20,110 nucleotides of DNA from Bacteroidales bacterium UBA5219 (GTDB lineage Bacteria; Bacteroidota; Bacteroidia; Bacteroidales; ML635J-15), in the NCBI GenBank assembly GCA_002412425.1, contig DHVB01000083.1, forward strand, positions 1 to 20,110, in the 5' to 3' direction. Position numbers and translations under genes: made by a program. The notes beneath the pieces were generated by a model, which saw only the letters and a list, made by a program, of their open reading frames with translations, ran no database searches and had not been told where the DNA came from. Positions 1-7,384 of the stretch are shown here, one piece after another (positions within the stretch are counted from its first letter, which is position 1; each line of letters opens with the position of its first letter).

Positions 1-580
1 TTTTAGTTGCGGATTTAAGGAAGTAAGTAATATTTTGAATTGAATACTTTATTGGATTGTTTTGGTATTCTGCAAATATTTGTAAAAGTTGTTGTGATTG
101 AGCTTTTATTTTTGGATTTGAGAAGTCAATTTTTTCAAAAAGTTGGGATATTTTTATTTTAAAAGTTTCATCATTTTTAATTTTGTTTACAATGCAAGAG
201 CAATTCATGGCATGAGGTGAAAAATATTGTAAAGAACAATGGTCTTTTGCAAAAGTAATAGGTGGTTTGTAAAAATTAAAAATTTCATCTACTTTTTCAT
301 TAATCGCTACAATATCTCCATCTAAATAACAATAATTATGAGTTTTTGGTAAAAATTTATTTAAGCCTGTCTTTATGAAAATGCTGGCTTGATGATGGTC
401 AAAGTCTTCTGGTGTATCAATTTGAATGATGTTGTTATGTTCTATTTTTATTTCATTTCGTTTTAAGTCGCTTAGAACAATTATTTCGTTTTTAGAGTAT
501 TTACGTAAGAATTTTAATGAAAAGTTTAGCTTTTCTATATGTTCACTTCCACCACAAACTACAAAAACAAATTTATTCAT
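1..580 (-). CDS. Glycosyltransferase, partial (C-terminus beyond left edge)
   Basis: An uninterrupted minus-strand frame starts at ATG 578-580 and runs off the left edge, giving 193 residues. It opens with a beta strand (MNKFVFVVCGGSEH), then has alternating alpha/beta segments and a DGD motif at residues 87-89 within CYLDGDIVA. That is the usual place for the metal and nucleotide-sugar binding DxD of GT-A fold transferases; it looks GT8-like or of the general nucleotide-diphospho-sugar transferase fold, but I cannot assign a family. It begins 13 bases after the AsnB-like gene and is the last visible gene of the operon that starts near 5315. It probably adds a sugar to the polysaccharide in the cytoplasm; donor and acceptor are unknown. 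The ATG is the first in frame after an in-frame break, so the start is well supported. Confidence 0.8.
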   Translation of the reverse strand, partial: MNKFVFVVCGGSEHIEKLNFSLKFLRKYSKNEIIVLSDLKRNEIKIEHNNIIQIDTPEDFDHHQASIFIKTGLNKFLPKTHNYCYLDGDIVAINEKVDEIFNFYKPPITFAKDHCSLQYFSPHAMNCSCIVNKIKNDETFKIKISQLFEKIDFSNPKIKAQSQQLLQIFAEYQNNPIKYSIQNITYFLKSATK

Positions 581-593
581 ACGGTATATAAAT

Positions 594-2375
594 TTATGCT
601 ATCCATTTTTTAAACCATTTTTCCAAAACTAATATTTTCCATAAACGCCAATGGTCTTTTTGTTTAATATAATGATTTATAGCTGATTGATTAATAATCT
701 CAGCTTCAACTAATTTTGAGTTATTTAAATTTTTTTCATAAAATTCAAAATTCATATAAAATTCATCGGGTCCCGTAAAACCTTGTTTTTTGCGATTTAA
801 AATTTTCTTTGGTAAATCTTTTTGTAAAAGTTTGTATAGGATTATTTTTTGCTTTTTCTTATCAAAATACTTTTCTGTATCTAAGCTAAGCATTTTTTCG
901 CAAATTTCTTTGTTCAAAAATGGCATTCTAACTTCTAAAGAATTTGCCATACTAGCTCTATCCATTTTTGTTAATAATAGCTCACCCATAAATGCCTTGA
1001 TATCAATTGCTTGAAATCGTTTTGGTTTGTCTATATTTTCGTTAAAATATTTTCTGTAAAATTCCTTTGTATCAGTTGGAGTATATTGATGATATTTTTC
1101 GGTAAGTAGAAATTTTAGTTCTTTTTCATCAAATTCACCCATTGCCATAGCTTTTGCATAAGAGTCTATATCAAAGTTATTTATGGGTAAATCCCAATTC
1201 CATTTTTTTGCTTTTGTTAGTTCCGCTTTTGAAATTTCCCATAAATATTCTTTATGCCAACCATAGCCTGCAAAAAACTCATCAGCACCTTCGCCTGATA
1301 AAATTATTTTATTGTGTTGTGAAGCTAATTTACAAGCAAAAAATGTTGGAATTATTGATATATCAGCAATTGGTTCGTCATAATAATACATTAATTCGTC
1401 AAGAATATTTAAACTTTCTTGGTTTAGTAGCTTTGAAAAATGGTTGGTTTTATAAATTTTTGATACTTTTTCTGCAAATAAATGTTCTGATTTTTCCCAA
1501 TTTTCAAATCCAATTGAAAAAGTATTAATTTCTTTTTTAATTTCTGAGAAATATTTAACTAAAATTGAAGAATCAAAACCTCCGCTTAAAAAGCTTGCAA
1601 TATCTGTGTCTGAATCTATTTGCTCTTTTATTGAATTACGAATTAACTCTTCAATTTCTTTGATAAGCTTACTTTTTCTTTGTTTTTTGATGTCAATTTT
1701 TAGTTCAAAATATTTTTTGTGAGAAATATTAAAATTTTTATCTATTTCGATATAATGTGCAGGTGGAATTTTGAAAATGTCTTGAAAAATTGTGTTTGGC
1801 GAAGGAATATACCTATATATAAAATATTCGCTAATGGATTTTTTATTTATTTCTCTTTTTATTTCCGGGTTTTTAATAATTGCTTTTATTTCGGAAGCAA
1901 AAATTAAATTTTCTTTATCGCAGAAATAGTATAAAGGTTTTACTCCAAATCTGTCTTTAACTAAAAATAATTTTTGTAATTTATTATCAAAAATAGCAAA
2001 AGCAAACATTCCGTCAATTTTTTCTAAAAATTTCATTCCCCATTCTTGATAGGCATGTATTATTAGTTCGTCATCAGAGTTTGATTTAAAAATATGAGAT
2101 TTTTCCTCTAGTAAAATTCGTAATTTTGTATAATTATATATTTTACCATTAAAAACTGAATAAACATTTTTGTTTTCACTACATGTAACTTGAGTATCAG
2201 ACTTGCTAAAATTATTAAATGCTAGTATCCTATGTCCTAGTGCTAATTTTTCATCACTACTAAAATATGAGTCATAGCCATCAGGTCCTCTGTGCGTTAA
2301 GGTATCGCGCATGGAGTTAAATAATTCTCTATTAATTTTAGAGTTTTTACTCCACCAGCCCGTTATTCCGCACAT
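594..2375 (-). CDS. asnB: AsnB-like glutamine-dependent amidotransferase (asparagine synthetase family)
   Basis: A 593-residue class II glutamine amidotransferase fused to an ATP-pyrophosphatase domain, the usual AsnB length. Met1-Cys2 supplies the N-terminal nucleophile, which fixes the start even though it overlaps the upstream glycosyltransferase by 29 bases. HRGPDG lies at 28-33 and LGHR at 46-49. The synthetase P-loop SGGFDSS is at 264-270, and LSGEGADEFFAGY follows further on. An oddity is NGKIYN at 76-81: the family normally has Glu where Lys78 stands, a residue that binds the amino group of glutamine. Housekeeping AsnB makes asparagine, but copies inside polysaccharide loci are thought to amidate sugar carboxylates such as uronic acids. 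With glycosyltransferases on both sides I infer a glycan-amidation role. True asparagine synthetase cannot be excluded. Confidence 0.9.
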   Translation of the reverse strand: MCGITGWWSKNSKINRELFNSMRDTLTHRGPDGYDSYFSSDEKLALGHRILAFNNFSKSDTQVTCSENKNVYSVFNGKIYNYTKLRILLEEKSHIFKSNSDDELIIHAYQEWGMKFLEKIDGMFAFAIFDNKLQKLFLVKDRFGVKPLYYFCDKENLIFASEIKAIIKNPEIKREINKKSISEYFIYRYIPSPNTIFQDIFKIPPAHYIEIDKNFNISHKKYFELKIDIKKQRKSKLIKEIEELIRNSIKEQIDSDTDIASFLSGGFDSSILVKYFSEIKKEINTFSIGFENWEKSEHLFAEKVSKIYKTNHFSKLLNQESLNILDELMYYYDEPIADISIIPTFFACKLASQHNKIILSGEGADEFFAGYGWHKEYLWEISKAELTKAKKWNWDLPINNFDIDSYAKAMAMGEFDEKELKFLLTEKYHQYTPTDTKEFYRKYFNENIDKPKRFQAIDIKAFMGELLLTKMDRASMANSLEVRMPFLNKEICEKMLSLDTEKYFDKKKQKIILYKLLQKDLPKKILNRKKQGFTGPDEFYMNFEFYEKNLNNSKLVEAEIINQSAINHYIKQKDHWRLWKILVLEKWFKKWIA

Positions 2376-3321
2376 AATTAAAATCGTTTTTTAGTTGGTC
2401 AATATCGAATTTGTTAGCAATTCTTATGTACTTTTTATAAGCATTCAAGGATTTTTTATATTCTTTCCAAGATTTTTCAAGTTCCCATTTTGATTTTAAC
2501 ATAGATCTGTATTCTTTGCAAATTGTGTCGTAAATTTCATATTTATAAAATTTCCATTCAGGGTCTTTTAATAAATTTTCTAAAATTTTCACATTATTTC
2601 TTTTAAATACAGTTATGTCGTGAATTTTTGAAGCACCTTTTGGGTGGTCATTATAAACAGACCATATTTCATTGAAATATTTTAATTTAGAATTTTTAAT
2701 GATTTCTAAATGTAAAGCCCAACTAAGCGATAGAGCAGAAGCATTGAAATTGTTTAAAAATTTTGAAACTTTAGTGTTCCTAAAAATTAATGATGCTGTT
2801 GGGATAATATTTCTTACTAATAAATCCCAAGGCATAAAGTCTTCGACATATCTATTAAATTGCGAGTAGGTTTTCCAGTTAATGTGTGTTCTATGATTGT
2901 AGTTTGCATCATTTGACTTATTGTATTGTTCAATTTTTGCGTCATGAAAGCATCCTGCATAATCGGGATTATTTTCTAAAAAATCAATTTGAGTTTGGAT
3001 TTTATTTTCGTAACACCAATAGTCATCTCCGTCTAGAAAACAAACATATTTAGCTTTAGCATTTTGTGCTAAGATTTTAGCAGAATTTAGTGCTCCAATA
3101 TTATCGTTATTTAAAATAAGTTCAATTTTATTCTGATTTTGCTGGAAAAAGTTCTCTAATATTTCTCTAGTTCCATCTGTTGAAAAATCATCAACAATAA
3201 TAATGTTGTAATTATATGATGTTTTTTGACAAAGTATAGAATTGATACACTTCTCAATAAAATTAAAGTGATTATGGCATAATATACCAATGTTGAGCAT
3301 AGTATCAGACTCGTTTTTCAT
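2347..3321 (-). CDS. Family 2 glycosyltransferase
   Basis: A 324-residue GT-A (GT2) glycosyltransferase. The N-terminal strand MLNIGILCHNH starts the fold at residue 8. VDDFSTDGT at 43-51 is the typical nucleotide-binding motif, and FLDGDDYW at 95-102 carries the DxD metal site. The C-terminal third (about 220-324) is charged and helical without obvious membrane segments, so a cytoplasmic enzyme acting on a lipid-linked glycan is likely. The ATG at 3319-3321 directly follows the stop codon of the acyl carrier protein, which suggests translational coupling. Met8 (3298-3300) is an alternative start that fits the family N-terminus equally well. Sugar donor and linkage are not predictable. Confidence 0.9.
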   Translation of the reverse strand: MKNESDTMLNIGILCHNHFNFIEKCINSILCQKTSYNYNIIIVDDFSTDGTREILENFFQQNQNKIELILNNDNIGALNSAKILAQNAKAKYVCFLDGDDYWCYENKIQTQIDFLENNPDYAGCFHDAKIEQYNKSNDANYNHRTHINWKTYSQFNRYVEDFMPWDLLVRNIIPTASLIFRNTKVSKFLNNFNASALSLSWALHLEIIKNSKLKYFNEIWSVYNDHPKGASKIHDITVFKRNNVKILENLLKDPEWKFYKYEIYDTICKEYRSMLKSKWELEKSWKEYKKSLNAYKKYIRIANKFDIDQLKNDFNYVRNNGLVE

Positions 3322-3564
3322 TTAATTGATTTTAGAATCTATTAATTTTACTATATCTTTAAAACAAGTTAGTTTTTCTAATTCTTCATCTGTTATTTCT
3401 ATATCGTATTTTTCTTCTAAATCAATTACAATATCTACAATTCTTGCAGAATTTATTTTAAGGTCACTGATAATGCTTGAGTTTTCATTAAAGTTTTTCC
3501 ATACGTCTTTAGCAAGCGTGTATTTTTTTAAAATATTTATTAAATTGGTTTTAATATTTTCCAT
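3322..3564 (-). CDS. Acyl carrier protein (dedicated, non-housekeeping type)
   Basis: An 80-residue acidic four-helix carrier protein. The helix-II region reads INSARIVDIVIDLEEKYDIEI, matching the ACP pattern DSL-x-x-V-E-hydrophobic...LEE-x-F. Ser39 is therefore the predicted phosphopantetheine attachment site. The canonical DSL is NSA here, which separates it from housekeeping AcpP and resembles carriers of specialised acyl or polyene clusters. It lies 19 bases after the ketosynthase and abuts the GT2 gene, so it should carry the growing chain for the neighbouring ketosynthase and dehydratase. The product would be an acyl-ACP, perhaps delivered to a sugar. Family is certain; the partner assignment is inferred from the operon. 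Confidence 0.88.
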   Translation of the reverse strand: MENIKTNLINILKKYTLAKDVWKNFNENSSIISDLKINSARIVDIVIDLEEKYDIEITDEELEKLTCFKDIVKLIDSKIN

Positions 3565-3583
3565 ATTTTAGTTTTTTTCAAAG

Positions 3584-4861
3584 TTACTTAAATTTTTTTA
3601 AAATGATACAAGAATTAACATCTCCAAATCCGAAACTTGCTTTTGCAATATAATTCAAATTAATGTCTTTTATTAGTTTTTGGGGGATTTTATTTTTATC
3701 CCAAATGGTTTTTATATTTTCGTTTAAGTCTTCACAATTTATTGAAGGATGTATAAAATTATTTTGTAATTGCAAAATGGCTGCAATTGTTTCTATAGCT
3801 CCAGCTGCACCTATGGTGTGTCCTAATAATGATTTTAAAGAGTTGATGAATGGTAATTTTTCATTTAAATTTAAAGCTGTTTTCCAGTTTGCAACTTCTT
3901 GGTAGTCAAATTTAGTACCTGTTAAATGACCACATATTAAGTCTATATCTTTGCCAGAAATATTTGCATTATTTAGTGCTGATTTAATACAATCAATTAC
4001 TCTTTTAGGGTTTGATGCTGTCATGCTTCCACCATTTCTTTGACCACCAGAATTGTATTCATAACCAACTATTTCTGCATAAATTTTAGCATTTCTATTT
4101 AAGGCATGATTAAGTTCTTCAACAATTAGCATTCCAGCTCCAGCAGATGCTACAAATCCATCGGCACTTGCACTTAAAGGGCGTGATGCTTGAGTTGGTT
4201 TGTCATTAAACTTTCTGGCAAGTAATCTCATAGAATCAAATCCCGCCCACATATATGGGCTATAGGGGTCGGCACTACCAGCGATAAATAAACTAGCTTT
4301 TGATTGTTTGATTTTTTCACTAGCCATTATTATTGATTCAGCTCCTGTGGCACAAGCAGATGAATTAGATATAGTTTGGTTTGCCAATGCAAATATATTT
4401 GACAGTACAGCAGTTGTTCCACTATGCATTAGATTTTCTATTATTTGACTACCTAATTTTCTAATATTTTTACTGTTTACCAAAGGGTATAACTTTCTAG
4501 CATATAATTCGGCTCCACCAGCACAAGAGCCTATAACAGCTCCATAATTTTCATTTATGTTTTCAGCGAACTTATCTGGTAATTCTAATTTTGCGTCATT
4601 CCATGCTTGTAGTGCTGCTAAAACAGAATATTTAACTGTTAAATCTGCATCTTTTAATTCGAATTTTTCAAATATTTTCTCATATTCGGAATTGTTGATA
4701 TCTGGAACGCCACCTATTTGCGAGGCAAAATTATAATCAGCTAATTCTTTAATATATTTAATGCCTGAAATGCCTTTTTGCATTGATAGTTTAAAACTTT
4801 CAATATCATTACCTATAGGGCTAATAACTCCTAATCCTGTTATAACAACACGTTTACTCAT
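3584..4861 (-). CDS. Beta-ketoacyl-ACP synthase (FabF-like, KAS II type)
   Basis: A 425-residue thiolase-fold condensing enzyme of normal FabF length. The catalytic set is complete: Cys170 in NSSACATGAE, His312 in GHLTGT (normally HGTGT), Lys343 in NSLKSLLGH and His348 in LGHTIGAAGA. It should extend an acyl-ACP with malonyl-ACP and is not a chain-length factor, because the cysteine is present. It overlaps the dehydratase gene by 8 bases (4854-4861) and is followed by its carrier protein. The changed HxTGT motif and its place among glycosyltransferases argue for a specialised enzyme rather than the main fatty-acid synthase. Chain length and starter unit cannot be read from sequence. Confidence 0.93.
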   Translation of the reverse strand: MSKRVVITGLGVISPIGNDIESFKLSMQKGISGIKYIKELADYNFASQIGGVPDINNSEYEKIFEKFELKDADLTVKYSVLAALQAWNDAKLELPDKFAENINENYGAVIGSCAGGAELYARKLYPLVNSKNIRKLGSQIIENLMHSGTTAVLSNIFALANQTISNSSACATGAESIIMASEKIKQSKASLFIAGSADPYSPYMWAGFDSMRLLARKFNDKPTQASRPLSASADGFVASAGAGMLIVEELNHALNRNAKIYAEIVGYEYNSGGQRNGGSMTASNPKRVIDCIKSALNNANISGKDIDLICGHLTGTKFDYQEVANWKTALNLNEKLPFINSLKSLLGHTIGAAGAIETIAAILQLQNNFIHPSINCEDLNENIKTIWDKNKIPQKLIKDINLNYIAKASFGFGDVNSCIILKKFK

Positions 4862-5315
4862 ACTTTAAACTTAATTGTGCCTTGCATACGACACAAAGTT
4901 CTTCCAATTTATTATAAAGTTTTATTTCAGATTTTAATACATTATTTCTGAAATATATTTTATCTCCAATAACTTTAATTTTTTCTCCTCGTTCAACTAT
5001 TTTATAAAAACTACTTTCCAAATTAGAAAATAAAGGCATAAAATTTTTGTTGGATAAGTGTAAATCGTTTAAAAATATTAAATGAGATACCATGCCTATT
5101 TGTCCCATTGCTTCTATTAAAATTACACCTGGAGTTATAGGTTTGTGCAAAAAATGAGAATTGTAAAAATATGCTGATGATTTAAATTTATAAGTTCCAA
5201 CTATTTTATCTTTATCAATATATTGTATTTCATCTACAAATAAAAAATCTTTACCATAAGGTAGTTTAGAAATTATGCTTGAAAATAAATAATCTTGATT
5301 AGTTTCAATGTGCAT
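4854..5315 (-). CDS. FabZ-like 3-hydroxyacyl-ACP dehydratase (hotdog fold)
   Basis: A 153-residue single hotdog domain close to FabZ length. LPYGKDFLFVDEI at 18-30 aligns with the FabZ segment LPHRYPFLLVDRV. NSHFLHKPITPGVILIEAMGQ at 52-72 aligns with GHFPxxPVMPGVLxxEAMAQ. His54 and Glu68, the catalytic pair of FabZ, are both kept; the flanking GHFP has become SHFL and the LPH histidine is Tyr20. It should dehydrate 3-hydroxyacyl-ACP to the trans-2-enoyl form. It is the first gene of the operon, reads from a promoter at 5336-5343, and overlaps the ketosynthase gene. The nearby FabL-like reductase on the opposite strand could reduce its product. Confidence 0.87.
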   Translation of the reverse strand: MHIETNQDYLFSSIISKLPYGKDFLFVDEIQYIDKDKIVGTYKFKSSAYFYNSHFLHKPITPGVILIEAMGQIGMVSHLIFLNDLHLSNKNFMPLFSNLESSFYKIVERGEKIKVIGDKIYFRNNVLKSEIKLYNKLEELCVVCKAQLSLKYE

Positions 5316-5335
5316 ATTTAAAAAGTTTTAAAACA

Positions 5336-5343
5336 CAAATATA
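5336..5343 (-). promoter_or_regulatory. Bacteroidota -7 promoter element of the dehydratase-ketosynthase-ACP-GT operon
   Basis: On the minus strand the eight bases read TATATTTG, a full match to the Bacteroidota -7 consensus TAnnTTTG, with 20 bases between the element and the ATG at 5315. No clear -33 TTG box is visible. It forms one arm of an inverted repeat with the plus-strand element at 5355-5362. Confidence 0.55.
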
Positions 5344-5354
5344 AAAAATAAAAT

Positions 5355-5362
5355 TATATTTG
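5355..5362 (+). promoter_or_regulatory. Bacteroidota -7 promoter element of the radical SAM-SDR operon
   Basis: TATATTTG matches TAnnTTTG exactly and lies 32 bases before the ATG at 5395. It sits in the string TTATATTTGCATAAA (5354-5368), which recurs on the minus strand in the promoter of the epimerase operon (12076-12090). No convincing -33 box is present. Confidence 0.55.
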
Positions 5363-5394
5363 CATAAAACATTTGAATATTAATTTGTTAAATA

Positions 5395-6516
5395 ATGGTG
5401 AATAGCAAGTTCCATACTTTATATTTTGAAGCAACTAGAAATTGTAATTTTTCTTGTATATATTGTTCAACAGGTTCGTCAAAGAGTAAGAAATGCACGG
5501 ATGCCGACTATCAGGCAATTGTAGATCATATTTTTGTCCCAGCAAAAAATTTAGGAACTAAATTCATTGATTTTTCAGGCGGAGAGTTTCTTTTGCGTAA
5601 TGATAGCTTAAAATTACTTCAGACGGCTATTAATATGGGATTCTCTGTTGGTATTGTTAGCAATGGTACAACTTTAAATAATGAAAAATTACAACAATTA
5701 AAGGATATTGCAGGTGAGGAACTCATTATTTCGTTAGGAATTAATTCTTTTGATAGTGATAATATAGTTACTAGAGACAATCATTATACTAACACAATCA
5801 AACTTATTGAAAAAATTAGTGGGTTTGGTTTTAAAATTAATATTAGTGTAACTATTGGTGAATTTAATAAAAAATCATTTGCAGATACAATAAAAAAAAT
5901 ATCTGATATGTCTTTGGCATTTAATCGAATTCCATTTTCTATTAGAAATTGTAATGCTTTGGATTTGATGATTACTCCAGACAGTATGAAAAACTATTTT
6001 CATCCAGTTTTGAGAAATTACTTTAATGGGCAGATTAGTTATGTCCCATTTTTTTTACCTCCAGACTCTTATAATACAATTACTAAAAGTAATATTTATA
6101 ATGATGAATTGCCCTTAAATCCAAGTATAGGTTGTTGGGTAGGTTCATATTATTCTATCAATCCCGAAGGCGAGGTTTCTCCATGTCCATTATTTGGTGA
6201 TCAGATTAGTGGAGGAAATGTTTTTAAAGAAAACCTTAAAGATATTTTATTTGAGTCAGAACTTTTTAAAAAAATTCTGAATAGAAAAAATTTTAAAGGT
6301 AAATGTGGAAATTGTAAATATACTTTAACTTGTGGTGGCTGTAGAGTAATGGCATATTTTTTAAATGGAGATCCATATGCTGAAGACCCAATTTGTTTTA
6401 TTGATAAATTAAGTAATGAAGAAATAGAAGCAATTGAAAAAGAAACAATCAAAAGTTTTAAAAATTATAACAGAATGATAAAAATTCGCAATCTATTAAT
6501 AAATAAAGACTCATGA
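5395..6516 (+). CDS. Radical SAM protein with SPASM-type C-terminal domain
   Basis: A 373-residue radical SAM enzyme. The cluster motif CxxxCxxC is Cys17, Cys21 and Cys24 (CNFSCIYC), and SGGE at 61-64 is the SAM-binding turn. The C-terminal part has the cysteine pattern of a SPASM/twitch domain for auxiliary 4Fe-4S clusters: Cys247, Cys264, Cys304, Cys307, Cys313, Cys316 and Cys334 (NPEGEVSPCPLFG, then CGNCKYTLTCGGC). SPASM enzymes include peptide maturases, sulfatase maturases and small-molecule enzymes. No precursor peptide or sulfatase is visible next to it, so the substrate is unknown. The gene starts divergently from the dehydratase operon and its TGA overlaps the start of the next gene by four bases (ATGA). 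I infer work on an acyl chain or sugar of this locus. Confidence 0.9.
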   Translation: MVNSKFHTLYFEATRNCNFSCIYCSTGSSKSKKCTDADYQAIVDHIFVPAKNLGTKFIDFSGGEFLLRNDSLKLLQTAINMGFSVGIVSNGTTLNNEKLQQLKDIAGEELIISLGINSFDSDNIVTRDNHYTNTIKLIEKISGFGFKINISVTIGEFNKKSFADTIKKISDMSLAFNRIPFSIRNCNALDLMITPDSMKNYFHPVLRNYFNGQISYVPFFLPPDSYNTITKSNIYNDELPLNPSIGCWVGSYYSINPEGEVSPCPLFGDQISGGNVFKENLKDILFESELFKKILNRKNFKGKCGNCKYTLTCGGCRVMAYFLNGDPYAEDPICFIDKLSNEEIEAIEKETIKSFKNYNRMIKIRNLLINKDS

Positions 6517-7295
6517 ATACAAATAAAGAATTTATCCTAATAATAGGTGGGAGTGGTAGTATCGGTTTAGCTTGCGCAAAAATGTTAGCTAAAAAAAAAT
6601 ATAATTTGGTTTTAATTCATAGAGATTCTCGCTCAATGCAAAAATTAAGTCAAGTGGAGTTTGATAAAATTAGAAATTCTGGTATAGAATTGTATAATAT
6701 CAATGTAAATGCCAATACCGATGAAGCTTTTATAAAATTAAAAGAACTTTTAAGTGAAAAAAATATAAATTCTATAAAAGCATTTATTCATGCTTATGCT
6801 GACGCAAATATTGGTAGTGTTTTAGAGTCAGAAAAAGAACTTAGTGCAGATGATTTTATTCATAGTTTTAATTCTATGGCATTAAGTTTTGTAACTTGGT
6901 CAAAATGGTTGAAACAAAACAATTATTTACAAAATTTTTCAAAAATAATAGGTTTTACTAGCGAAGGCAGTTTTAGAGTGTTGAACAATTATGTTGCGGT
7001 AGGAATGGCAAAATCAGCTTTAGAATCGGCATGTAAATATTTAGCTATAGAGTTTGCTCCATATGGAATTAATGTAAATTTAATAAATTCGGGAATTATT
7101 TTTTCAAAATCTGTTGAATTAATGGAAAGACAAAAGCCATTTATTGAAAAAGCTATAAAACGAAATCCATTTAAACGATTGACAGAACCATCTGATATCG
7201 CAAAAGTCGTTTCTTTTTTGATTTCTGATGATGCTAACTGGATTACTGGACAAAAAATAACAGTTGATGGAGGAGAACAGTTGTTGAGTTTATGA
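6513..7295 (+). CDS. SDR oxidoreductase resembling FabL enoyl-ACP reductase
   Basis: A 260-residue Rossmann-fold short-chain dehydrogenase. The cofactor loop GGSGSIG is at 12-18, and Asn-Ala-Ala of classical SDRs is replaced by HAYADA. The active site is Tyr160-x6-Lys167 (YVAVGMAK), the spacing of enoyl-ACP reductases FabI/FabL, not the YxxxK of ketoreductases such as FabG. The stretch from FTSEGSFRVLNNY through ALESACKYLAIEFAP, and the ending ITVDGG, follow Bacillus FabL closely from memory. It should reduce enoyl-ACP with NAD(P)H, completing the set with the ketosynthase, carrier and dehydratase across the divergent promoter. It is coupled to the radical SAM gene by ATGA. A carbohydrate-specific reductase remains possible. 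Confidence 0.85.
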   Translation: MNTNKEFILIIGGSGSIGLACAKMLAKKKYNLVLIHRDSRSMQKLSQVEFDKIRNSGIELYNINVNANTDEAFIKLKELLSEKNINSIKAFIHAYADANIGSVLESEKELSADDFIHSFNSMALSFVTWSKWLKQNNYLQNFSKIIGFTSEGSFRVLNNYVAVGMAKSALESACKYLAIEFAPYGINVNLINSGIIFSKSVELMERQKPFIEKAIKRNPFKRLTEPSDIAKVVSFLISDDANWITGQKITVDGGEQLLSL

Positions 7296-7384
7296 AAATT
7301 ATAATATTAAAATATTGTTGAATATGTAAGATACAAATGAAAAAGAGAGCTATAAAATCACTACTGTCTAGCACTTTAAATTTG

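Noticed and set aside
1154..1528. A 124-residue open frame on the plus strand
   Set aside because: It is antisense to the well-conserved AsnB-like gene and its product is biased towards Leu, Ile and Lys without any motif, as expected from the complement of A+T-rich coding DNA.
6513..7295. SDR protein as the missing ketoreductase (FabG)
   Set aside because: The Tyr-Lys spacing is Tyr-x6-Lys, the enoyl-reductase pattern, and the flanking sequence follows FabL rather than FabG, which has YxxxK.
7296..7384. Bidirectional terminator between the convergent FabL-like and acyltransferase genes
   Set aside because: Only short A+T palindromes (such as AATATT pairs) are present; no stable stem with a U-run could be built.
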